From: Streptomyces nigra
GTDB taxonomy: Bacteria > Actinomycetota > Actinomycetes > Streptomycetales > Streptomycetaceae
NCBI RefSeq assembly: GCF_003074055.1
Contig: NZ_CP029043.1
Coordinates: forward strand, 4,580,501 to 4,644,500
Direction: 5' to 3'
Length of the DNA stretch: 64,000 nucleotides
Made by a program: the position numbers and the translations under genes. A model generated the notes under the pieces. It did no database searches and was not told where the DNA came from. It saw only the letters and a list, made by a program, of their open reading frames with translations. Below are positions 44,021 through 51,567 of this stretch, in pieces; positions within the stretch are counted from its first letter, which is position 1; the number at the start of each line of letters is the position of its first letter.

Positions 44021-45376
44021 CTAGAGATCGAGGCGGCGGGCCAGGTCCGAGACGAACAGGCCGCGGGGGTCCAGGCGGGCGCGCAGTGCGCGGAAGTCGT
44101 CGAGGCGCGGGTACATCGCGGCGAGCAGCTCGGGCCGCAGCCGGGAGTCCTTGGCGAGGTAGACGCGTCCGCCGGCCGTGGCCACGTCCTCGTCCAGCGA
44201 GTCCAGGAGGGCGCCCAGGCCGGGCAGCGAGGCCGGGATGTCCAGGGCGAGGGTCCAGCCGGGCTGCGGGAAGGACAGCCAGCCCGGGTCGCCGTCCCCG
44301 AACCGCTTGAGGACGGCCAGGAACGACGGGCAGCGGTGCTCGGACAGCCGCCGCACGATCGTGCGCAGGGTGTCCTCCCGGCCGTGCCCGACCGTGAACT
44401 GGTACTGCACGAAGCCGCCCCGGCCGTAGATCCGGTTCCAGTGCGGCACGCCGTCCAGCGGGTGGAAGAACGCGGACAGCGTCTGGAGCTCTCCGGTACG
44501 CGCGCGAGGCGCCCTGCGGTACCAGAACTCGTTGAACCAGCCGACCGTACGGCGGCTCAGCAGCCCCTCGGGCAGCACGGCGGGGACGGCGGGCAGCCGG
44601 GCGGGCCGGAAGGCCAGCGGCTGCCTCCGCGCGCGCTTCCCCTTCGGCAGCGCCTCCAGGGGGGCGTGGTCGCCGCGGGTGAGGACCGCGCGTCCGGTAG
44701 CCGTGCCGCGCGCCAGCAGGTCGATCCAGGCGACCGAGTAGCGGTAGAGGTCGTCGGTGGCCGTCATACGGGCCATCAGGTCGTCCAGGTCGCGGGCCCG
44801 CTCGGTGTCGACCGTCATCAGCGAGGTCTGCACGGGTTGGAGTTGCAGGGTGGCGGTGAGGATCACGCCGGTCAGGCCCATGCCGCCGGTGGTGGCGTCG
44901 AACAGGGGGGTGCCGCGGGGGACCGTGTGGATCTCGCCGTCGGCGGTGAGGAGTTCCAGCGACAGGACGTGCCGCGAGAACGAGCCGGACACATGGTGGT
45001 TCTTGCCGTGGATGTCGGCGCCGATCGCGCCGCCGACCGTCACATAGCGGGTCCCGGGCGTGACGGGCACGAACCAGCCGAGCGGCAGCAGGACCTCCAT
45101 GAGCCGGTGCAGGGAGACACCCGCGTCGCACGACACCACCCCGCCCGCCGCGTCGACGGCGTGCACCCGGTCCAGGGCGGTCATGTCGAGGACCGTGCCC
45201 CCGGCGTTCTGCGCCGCGTCCCCGTACGCCCGTCCCAGGCCCCGCGCGATGCCGCCGCGCGCCCCGCAGCCGCGGACCGCGGCGGCGGCCTCCTCGTAGG
45301 TCCGGGGACGGATCAGCACGGACGTGGTGGGGGCGGTACGGCCCCACCCCGTGACGGAGACGGTCTCGGCAGACAT
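44021..45376 (-). CDS. dprE1: FAD-linked oxidase, DprE1-like
   Basis: 451 residues of the VAO/DprE1 family, oxidising the 2-OH of polyprenyl-phospho-ribose. The N-terminal FAD domain contains RGLGRAYGDAAQNAGG and PVTPGTRYVTVGGAIGADIHGKNHH. The substrate domain contains YGRGGFVQYQF and LAKDSR, whose Lys should match mycobacterial Lys418. In GWTLALDIP the position that I align with mycobacterial Cys387 (benzothiazinone target) is Ala. Forms an operon with dprE2 and is divergent from the PAP2-ubiA-gtrA set. Confidence 0.85.
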   Translation of the reverse strand: MSAETVSVTGWGRTAPTTSVLIRPRTYEEAAAAVRGCGARGGIARGLGRAYGDAAQNAGGTVLDMTALDRVHAVDAAGGVVSCDAGVSLHRLMEVLLPLGWFVPVTPGTRYVTVGGAIGADIHGKNHHVSGSFSRHVLSLELLTADGEIHTVPRGTPLFDATTGGMGLTGVILTATLQLQPVQTSLMTVDTERARDLDDLMARMTATDDLYRYSVAWIDLLARGTATGRAVLTRGDHAPLEALPKGKRARRQPLAFRPARLPAVPAVLPEGLLSRRTVGWFNEFWYRRAPRARTGELQTLSAFFHPLDGVPHWNRIYGRGGFVQYQFTVGHGREDTLRTIVRRLSEHRCPSFLAVLKRFGDGDPGWLSFPQPGWTLALDIPASLPGLGALLDSLDEDVATAGGRVYLAKDSRLRPELLAAMYPRLDDFRALRARLDPRGLFVSDLARRLDL

Positions 45377-45509
45377 GTCGGCGACCGTAGCGCCCGCTTG
45401 TACGGCATTACTTCTGAAACATCCCAGCCCTCCCCGAAATGGGTGATTAATGGGATGTCGCTCAATATTGCCGTAATCGCGGGACCGTGGGCGTGAACAG
45501 TGGGTCCAC

Positions 45510-46046
45510 ATGGACCACCTCGACGCCATCGATCGGCCAGGCCTTCGGGGCGCGGACCACCGCATCCTCACCGCCCTGCACGCCCGAGCCCGCGACCCGC
45601 GGGTCGCGACCGCCGCCCGCGCCCTGTCCTGGACGGGCGAACACGGCGCGCTATGGCTGGCGGCGGGGCTGACGGGAGCCGCCGTGGACGGCGGGCGGCG
45701 CGGAGCCTGGCTGCGCGGCACGGCGCTCACGGCCGGCGCCCACCTCGTCAGCATGGCGGTCAAGCGGATCGTGCGCCGCCCGCGCCCCGCGCACGTCGAA
45801 CCGCTCGTGCGCACCGCGGGCCGGCACTCCTTCCCGAGCTCCCACGCCGCCTCCGCCACCGCCGCGGCCGTCGCCTTCGGGGCGCTCGGGGCACCCGCGA
45901 TCGCGCCGCTCGCCGCAGCCATGTGCGTGTCCCGTCTCGTCGTCGGCGTGCACTACCCGTCGGACGTGGCCGCGGGCGCCGCCCTCGGCGCGCTCACGGC
46001 GCGTCTCGGGGCGCGCTGGATGGGCCCGGGAGGCGTCCATGCCTGA
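45510..46046 (+). CDS. PAP2-family membrane phosphatase
   Basis: 178 residues with the three phosphatase motifs: KRIVRRPRP (85-93), PSSH (109-112) and SRLVVGVHYPSD (141-152), and about four membrane spans. In mycobacteria a PAP2 gene (Rv3807c) next to ubiA is proposed to dephosphorylate decaprenyl-phosphoribose 5-phosphate, and the same pairing here suggests the same step. It overlaps ubiA by 8 nt. Confidence 0.88.
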   Translation: MDHLDAIDRPGLRGADHRILTALHARARDPRVATAARALSWTGEHGALWLAAGLTGAAVDGGRRGAWLRGTALTAGAHLVSMAVKRIVRRPRPAHVEPLVRTAGRHSFPSSHAASATAAAVAFGALGAPAIAPLAAAMCVSRLVVGVHYPSDVAAGAALGALTARLGARWMGPGGVHA

Positions 46047-47031
46047 GGCAGGGCCCCTGACGAGCGCCGCGCGTGCCGGGGACGCGACGCTCCACGAGCA
46101 GCGCAGGGCGGCGCCCCGGACGGAACCCCCGGCCGGCGGACGCGGCCCGGGCGTCGTGGCGAAGGGCCTGCTCAGGGCCGCGCGCCCCAAGCAGTGGGTC
46201 AAGAACGTCCTGGTCGTCGCGGCCCCGGCCGCCGCCGGCCGGCTCTTCTCCGCGCACGCCCTGACCCAACTCGCGCTCGTCTTCGCGCTGTTCACCGCGT
46301 GCGCGGCCGCCGTCTACCTGGTCAACGACGCCCGCGACGCCGAGGCGGACCGCGCCCACCCCACCAAGCGCCACCGCCCGGTCGCCGCCGGGCAGGTCCC
46401 CGTCCCCGTCGCGTACGCCATGGGCGGCCTCCTCGCGGTCCTCGCGCCCGCTCTCGCCGCCTGGCTGACCGCACCGGCCGTCGCCGCCCTGCTGGTGGCC
46501 TACCTCGCCATGCAACTGGCGTACTGCGTCCGCCTCAAGCACGTCCTCGTCGTCGACCTCGTGGTCGTCACCACCGGCTTCCTGATGCGGGCCGTGGCGG
46601 GCGGGCTCGCGCTCGGTATCCCGCTGTCGCGCTGGTTCCTCATCACGACCGGGTTCGGGGCGCTGTTCATGGTGGCGGCCAAGCGCTACTCCGAGGCCGT
46701 CCAGATGGCCGGCAAGGCGGGCGCCACGCGCGCGCTGCTCACCGAGTACACCCCCGGCTATCTGCGCTTCGTCTGGCAGCTCGCGGCCGGCGTCGCCGTG
46801 CTCGGGTACTGCCTGTGGGCCCTGGAGGAGGGCGGGGTGCCGCACACCAGCGTGCTGCCCTGGCGCCAGCTGTCCATGGTCGCCTTCGTCCTCGCGATCC
46901 TGCGGTACGCCGTGTTCGCCGACCGGGGCACGGCGGGCGAGCCCGAGGAGGTGGTCCTGCGCGACCGGGCCCTGACGGTCATCGGGGCGGTGTGGATGAC
47001 GATGTACGCGCTGGCGGTGGCCAATTGGTGA
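46039..47031 (+). CDS. ubiA: UbiA-family polyprenyl-phosphate phosphoribosyltransferase
   Basis: 330 residues, integral membrane prenyltransferase-fold enzyme. The Asp-rich metal site is NDARDAEAD (96-104), followed by HPTKRHRPVAAGQ. ARPKQWVKNVLV near residue 48 is typical of decaprenyl-phosphate phosphoribosyltransferase (Rv3806c type), which joins PRPP to polyprenyl phosphate. About nine membrane spans. It overlaps genes on both sides. Confidence 0.88.
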   Translation: MPEAGPLTSAARAGDATLHEQRRAAPRTEPPAGGRGPGVVAKGLLRAARPKQWVKNVLVVAAPAAAGRLFSAHALTQLALVFALFTACAAAVYLVNDARDAEADRAHPTKRHRPVAAGQVPVPVAYAMGGLLAVLAPALAAWLTAPAVAALLVAYLAMQLAYCVRLKHVLVVDLVVVTTGFLMRAVAGGLALGIPLSRWFLITTGFGALFMVAAKRYSEAVQMAGKAGATRALLTEYTPGYLRFVWQLAAGVAVLGYCLWALEEGGVPHTSVLPWRQLSMVAFVLAILRYAVFADRGTAGEPEEVVLRDRALTVIGAVWMTMYALAVANW

Positions 47032-47459
47032 GGGGGCGGCCCGCCCGCCGCGAGATCCTGGGCTTCGCCGCCGCCGGGCTCGCCGCCTACGCCGTCGACC
47101 TCGCGCTGTTCACCGCCCTGCGCGGTCCCGCCGGTCTCGGCCCGCTCACCGCCAAGGGGCTCTCCTTCCTCGCCGGCTGCACGGTCGCCTACGCCGGGAA
47201 CGCCCTCGGCACCTACCGGCACACCCGGCCCCGCGGACCGCGCCCCTACGCCGCCTTCCTCCTCGTCAACGCCGCCGGGGCGGCCGTCCAGCTGCTCTGT
47301 CTGGCCGTGAGCCACTACGGGCTCGGGTTCACCTCCCAGCGCGCCGACACCGTCTCGGGGGCGGTCGTCGGCATGTCGCTGGCTACGGTCCTGCGGTTCT
47401 GGGGCACACGGACATGGGTGTTCCGCGCGGAGGGGAGAGTCGGATCGTGGACTGGCTGA
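47028..47459 (+). CDS. GtrA-family small membrane protein
   Basis: 143 residues with four membrane spans in the GtrA pattern (FAAAGLAAYAVDLALFTAL, TVAYAGNALGTYRHT, VLRFWGTRTWVF). GtrA proteins flip or recruit polyprenyl-linked sugars; Rv3789 next to dprE1 in mycobacteria is the analogue. The GTG start overlaps the ubiA stop (GTGA, 4 nt), and the end overlaps the yihY gene by 13 nt. Confidence 0.87.
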   Translation: MRGRPARREILGFAAAGLAAYAVDLALFTALRGPAGLGPLTAKGLSFLAGCTVAYAGNALGTYRHTRPRGPRPYAAFLLVNAAGAAVQLLCLAVSHYGLGFTSQRADTVSGAVVGMSLATVLRFWGTRTWVFRAEGRVGSWTG

Positions 47460-48415
47460 GAAAACTCCCCGTCGTGGGCCCCTGGGTGGCCCGGCTGATG
47501 ACCACGCACGCGTGGCGGTCGTACGAGCGCCTGGACCGGGTGAAGTGGACCCGGCTGGCGGCGGCGATGACGTTCGTGAGCTTCGTCGCGCTGTTCCCGC
47601 TGCTCACCGTGGCCGCGGCGGTCGCGGCCGCCACGCTCGACAAGGAGCAGCAGGACAAGCTCCAGGACAAGCTGGCCGAACAGGTCCCCGGCATCTCCGA
47701 CCAGCTCGACATCGACGCCCTGGTGCAGAACGCCGGCACCGTCGGACTCATCGCCGGAGCCGCCCTGCTGCTCACCGGCATCAGCTGGGTCGGCTCGGTG
47801 CGCGAGTGCCTGCGCGCGGTGTGGGAGCTGCCCGACGAGGAGGAGAACCCCCTCCTGCACAAGGTGAAGGACGCCGGCGTCCTGGTCGGCCTCGGCGGCG
47901 CGATCCTGGTGACGATCCTCGCCTCCACCGTCGCCTCCGCAGCCGTCGGCTGGACGACCCGACAGCTCGGCGTCGACGAGGGCGGCTGGGGCGGGGTCCT
48001 GCTGCGGGCCGCCGCCTTCCTGGTCGCGGTGCTCGCCGGCTTCCTCGTCCTGCTCTACGTGCTGACCCTGCTGCCGGGCGTCGAACCGCCGCGCCGCCGG
48101 CTGCTGGTGGCCGCCCTGATCGGCGCGATCGGCTTCGAACTGCTGAAACTGCTGCTCAGCGGCTATATCCAGGGCGTCGCCACGAAGAGCATGTACGGCG
48201 CCTTCGGGGTGCCCGTCGCCCTGCTGCTCTGGATCAACTTCACATCGAAACTCGTCGTGTTCTGCGCGGCCTGGACGGCGACGGGCAGCAAGGAGACCGA
48301 GCTGGGGGACGGGTCCGCGGCACCGGAGACCTCCGGCGGCCCGGACCCGTCCGACGGCACGATCAGGAACGGCCCCGGCGGCGCACCAGGTCGGGCAGCG
48401 GCCACCGGCGGTTGA
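47447..48415 (+). CDS. YihY/UPF0761-family membrane protein
   Basis: 322 residues, about six membrane spans, with MTFVSFVALFPLLTVAAA and GAFGVPVALLLWINFTSKLVVFCAAW as family marks. The family (once mis-named RNase BN) has no established role. The GTG at 47447 follows GGAGGGGAGA and overlaps gtrA, so it is the last gene of the PAP2-ubiA-gtrA operon. The 3' end overlaps the convergent carboxypeptidase gene by 53 bp. Confidence 0.85.
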   Translation: MDWLRKLPVVGPWVARLMTTHAWRSYERLDRVKWTRLAAAMTFVSFVALFPLLTVAAAVAAATLDKEQQDKLQDKLAEQVPGISDQLDIDALVQNAGTVGLIAGAALLLTGISWVGSVRECLRAVWELPDEEENPLLHKVKDAGVLVGLGGAILVTILASTVASAAVGWTTRQLGVDEGGWGGVLLRAAAFLVAVLAGFLVLLYVLTLLPGVEPPRRRLLVAALIGAIGFELLKLLLSGYIQGVATKSMYGAFGVPVALLLWINFTSKLVVFCAAWTATGSKETELGDGSAAPETSGGPDPSDGTIRNGPGGAPGRAAATGG

Positions 48416-49670
48416 CCAGGAAGACACCCGCGCCGAGCAGCGCGAGGACACCCGCGGCGATCCCGAGCGCGACCCCCATGCCGCCCGACCCGCTCGCCGC
48501 GGAGGCGCCCACGGCAGGCTTCGAGGACTTCTCCGCGCCCTTGGCGCCCCCGGCCTCCCCGGACGTGCCCGCACCCGGCTGCGCGCTCGCCTGGGCGCTC
48601 TTGGGCGGCACCAGCTCACCCACCGGCTGCACCTTGCCGGCCGCCTCGAAGCCCCAGTCGAGCAGCCGCGCGGACTCCTTGTAGACCTCGTTGTGCTCCT
48701 GCTTCTCCGGGTTCATGACCGTGACCAGCAGCACCCTGCCGTCGCGCTCGGCGACACCGGTGAAGGTGTGACCGGCGTTGGTGGTGTAACCGTTCTTCAC
48801 CCCGGCGATGCCCGGATAGACGGAGATGTCCGAGTCGCCGCGCAGCAGCCGGTTGGTGTTCTGGATCTCGAAGGACCCGCGCACCGACTTGCCCTTGCTC
48901 TTCTTCGTCGCGCCGGGGAACTTCGTCCGGACCGTCGAGCTGTACTCCCGGAAGTCCTTCTTCTGCAGCCCGGAGCGCGCGAACAGCGTCAGGTCGTACG
49001 CCGACGAGACCTGGCCCGGGGCGTCGTAGCCGTCGGGGGAGACCACATGGGTGTCGAGGGCCTGGAGCTCCTCGGCGTGCTCGTTCATCTCCCGCACCGT
49101 CTTGTCGACGCCGCCGTTCATCGCGGACAGCACGTGCACGGCGTCGTTGCCGGACGCCAGGAAGACGCCGAGCCACAGGTCGTGCACCTTGTACGTCTCG
49201 TTCTCCTTTATGCCGACCACGCTGGAGCCGGCGCCGACACCGGCCAGGTCGGACACGGCCACCTTGTGCTCGGTGTCCTTGGGGAAGCGTGGCAGCACGG
49301 TGTCGGCGAACAGCATCTTCAGGGTGCTCGCCGGGGCCAGTCGCCAGTGCGCGTTGTGCGCCGCGAGCACATCGCCGGACTCGGCGTCGGCGACGATCCA
49401 GGAGCGCGCCGACAGGTCCTTCGGCAGGACGGGGGCGTCGCCCGCGAGGTTCACCTGGGTGCCGGGGCGGCCCAGTTGCGCCCCGCCCACGGTCGACATG
49501 TCCGCCGGGGGAGTGGCCGACGGGCTCGTGCCCGGCGACGGCCGGGGGGCCGCGTGGGCGACGGGCGCGGTCAGCGCGAGGGACGACAGGACGGCGGAGG
49601 CGACCAGCAGGCCACGCCTGGCGGTCTTCGTAGGTGCGGGCACGAGCGGAAACGTACAGGGCGTTCCCAT
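48363..49670 (-). CDS. D-alanyl-D-alanine carboxypeptidase (S11 family)
   Basis: 435 residues, membrane-anchored low-molecular-weight penicillin-binding protein. A signal peptide ends near AHA (38-40). The serine motif is STLK (Ser115, Lys118), the second motif SGN (173-175), and the third KNG (292-294) in place of the usual KTG. An Ala/Ser-rich linker leads to a C-terminal membrane span (about 405-425) with basic tail. It trims the terminal D-Ala of peptidoglycan stem peptides outside the cell. The frame runs on upstream of 49670, but that part overlaps the divergent gene and is not signal-like. Confidence 0.9.
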   Translation of the reverse strand: MGTPCTFPLVPAPTKTARRGLLVASAVLSSLALTAPVAHAAPRPSPGTSPSATPPADMSTVGGAQLGRPGTQVNLAGDAPVLPKDLSARSWIVADAESGDVLAAHNAHWRLAPASTLKMLFADTVLPRFPKDTEHKVAVSDLAGVGAGSSVVGIKENETYKVHDLWLGVFLASGNDAVHVLSAMNGGVDKTVREMNEHAEELQALDTHVVSPDGYDAPGQVSSAYDLTLFARSGLQKKDFREYSSTVRTKFPGATKKSKGKSVRGSFEIQNTNRLLRGDSDISVYPGIAGVKNGYTTNAGHTFTGVAERDGRVLLVTVMNPEKQEHNEVYKESARLLDWGFEAAGKVQPVGELVPPKSAQASAQPGAGTSGEAGGAKGAEKSSKPAVGASAASGSGGMGVALGIAAGVLALLGAGVFLVNRRWPLPDLVRRRGRS

Positions 49671-49734
49671 GGAAGTCCCGTCCCCGCCCCCACCCCGCTC
49701 CGCGCACCCGACGGGGGACGGCGATACTGAGGAC

Positions 49735-49974
49735 ATGAAGCTCAGCCGCCCCGTCTCCTGGTTCCTGCTCGCCTTCGGAGTGTGGAGCTGGGTCATCTGG
49801 GTCACTTTCGTCAAAAACCTGATCAAGGACAGCAGCGGGCTCGCGTTCGAGGACGGCGACCCCACGGCGTACTTCTGGGTGCATCTGCTGCTCGCCGTCG
49901 TCTCCTTCGTACTGGGGACGGTCGTCGGGGCCATCGGGTTGCGCGGAGTGCGCGCACTGCGCCGGACGTCATAG
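49735..49974 (+). CDS. SCO4848-type small membrane protein
   Basis: 79 residues with two membrane helices (about 7-26 and 47-70) separated by a short acidic loop. It starts MKLSRPVSWFLLAFGVWSW and ends RRTS. The sequence resembles the small actinomycete family named after SCO4848. Divergent from the carboxypeptidase gene by 64 bp; the phosphoesterase gene follows 57 bp later. Function unknown. Confidence 0.8.
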   Translation: MKLSRPVSWFLLAFGVWSWVIWVTFVKNLIKDSSGLAFEDGDPTAYFWVHLLLAVVSFVLGTVVGAIGLRGVRALRRTS

Positions 49975-50031
49975 GAACTCGGCCACCGGGCCGGACGTTC
50001 ACCCGGCACGCAAGGGAAAGGGAACGCCGGC

Positions 50032-51372
50032 GTGGTCATCGTCTTCGTGCTCGTCGCACTGCTCGTGCTGTCCGTCCTGGTGACGGGCAACTGGTGGGTG
50101 TGGCGGCGCCTCTTCCGCGACACGACGCGGGACCCCGGGGCCGTGCGCCGCGCGGGTGTGGTCGTGATCGCCGGCGGCTGGGCGCTCACCGTCGGCGCCC
50201 TGGTCGCCGAGCGTGCGGGCGCGCCCTTCCCGCTCCAGCGGATCCTGGCCTGGCCGGGTTTCCTGTGGCTGGCCCTGTCGCTGTACCTGCTGCTGTTCCT
50301 GCTGGCCGGCGAGCTCGTCCGGCCGCTGCTGCGCCGCCTTCTCGACCGCCGCGCGGGCGCCGAGCAGCCCGCGCCGAGCCCGGAGCCGGACACCGCCGCG
50401 TCCGCCGCCCCGGCCACGGCGACGGCCGGCCCGCGCGCTCACGGGGGCCCGTCCGCCGCCCCGGGCCGCACGGCCGCGCTCACCGCCGACCCGCCCCCGG
50501 CCGCCCCCACCCCGGGCGCCGGCGACTCCGACGGCCCCCGCCCGGACCTCACGCGGCGCCTGTTCGTCTCCCGGGTGGTCGCCGGCACCGCCGCGGCGGC
50601 CGCCGTCGGCACCGTCGGATACGGCACCCACAGCGTGCTGCGCGGCCCCGGCGTGAAGCGGGTCACCGTCCCGCTGGCCAAGCTCCCGCGCGCGGCGCAC
50701 GGTTACCGGATCGCCGTCGTCAGCGACATCCACCTCAGCCCCGTGCTGGGCCGCGGCTTCGCGCAGAAGGTCGTCGACACGATCAACGGCACCCAGCCCG
50801 ACCTCATCGCCGTCGTCGGCGACCTGGTGGACGGCAGCGTCCACGACCTCGGCCCCGCCGCCGCGCCGCTCGCACAACTCCGCGCGCGTGACGGCAGCTT
50901 CTTCGTCACCGGCAACCACGAGTACTTCTCGGGCGCCGGGCAGTGGATCCAGGAGGTGCGCCGGCTGGGCCTGCGCCCCCTGGAGAACGCCCGTACGGAA
51001 CTGCCCCACTTCGACCTGGCCGGCGTCAACGACGTGGCGGGCGAGGACGAGGGCCAGGGCCCCGACTTCGGCCGGGCGCTCGGCGACCGCGACCGGGCAC
51101 GCGCATGCGTGCTCCTCGCCCACCAGCCGGTCCAGATCCACGACGCCGTCGACCACGGCGTCGACCTCCAGCTCTCCGGGCACACCCACGGCGGCCAGCT
51201 CTGGCCGGGCAGCCTCGTCGCCGAGCTGGCCAACCCCACGGTGGCCGGTCTGGAGCGCTACGGCGACACCCAGCTGTACGTCAGCCGGGGCGCGGGCGCC
51301 TGGGGCCCGCCCACACGCGTGGGCGCCCCCTCCGACATCACCGTGATCCAGCTGGCGTCCCGTCAGGCATGA
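50032..51372 (+). CDS. Membrane metallophosphoesterase
   Basis: 446 residues. Three membrane spans in the first 100 residues and a Pro/Ala linker lead to a Tat-like TRRLFVSRVVAGTAAAA at about 178-194. The calcineurin-like phosphoesterase domain follows, with DIH (VVSDIHLS), GDLVDGS, GNHEY, AHQP and SGHTHGGQ, all five metal/catalytic blocks intact. Related to YkuE/YaeI-type enzymes acting on lipids at the membrane. GTG start with AAGGGAAAGGG upstream at long spacing. Confidence 0.88.
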   Translation: MVIVFVLVALLVLSVLVTGNWWVWRRLFRDTTRDPGAVRRAGVVVIAGGWALTVGALVAERAGAPFPLQRILAWPGFLWLALSLYLLLFLLAGELVRPLLRRLLDRRAGAEQPAPSPEPDTAASAAPATATAGPRAHGGPSAAPGRTAALTADPPPAAPTPGAGDSDGPRPDLTRRLFVSRVVAGTAAAAAVGTVGYGTHSVLRGPGVKRVTVPLAKLPRAAHGYRIAVVSDIHLSPVLGRGFAQKVVDTINGTQPDLIAVVGDLVDGSVHDLGPAAAPLAQLRARDGSFFVTGNHEYFSGAGQWIQEVRRLGLRPLENARTELPHFDLAGVNDVAGEDEGQGPDFGRALGDRDRARACVLLAHQPVQIHDAVDHGVDLQLSGHTHGGQLWPGSLVAELANPTVAGLERYGDTQLYVSRGAGAWGPPTRVGAPSDITVIQLASRQA

Positions 51373-51567
51373 CCCGCGTGTGCCCGCCGAGTGACCGGAT
51401 TGTGAAACCTGCTGGAATCGCCTGTAGGTAAGATCTTTCTCATGTCCCCAGAATCCTCTTCCGCCCGCTGAAATCCGTGTGGTTAGGTGTGCCCGCCGCT
51501 TAGGGGAGTGGCGTGAATTGTTCAGCTCATGCGGGGGCCCCGAGGGGCCTGGGGAGAGGGCACACCC

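Noticed and set aside
51442..51471. Nine-residue leader ORF (MSPESSSAR) before the solute-binding protein gene
   Set aside because: No good ribosome binding site and no attenuator hairpin; too short to support without conservation data.
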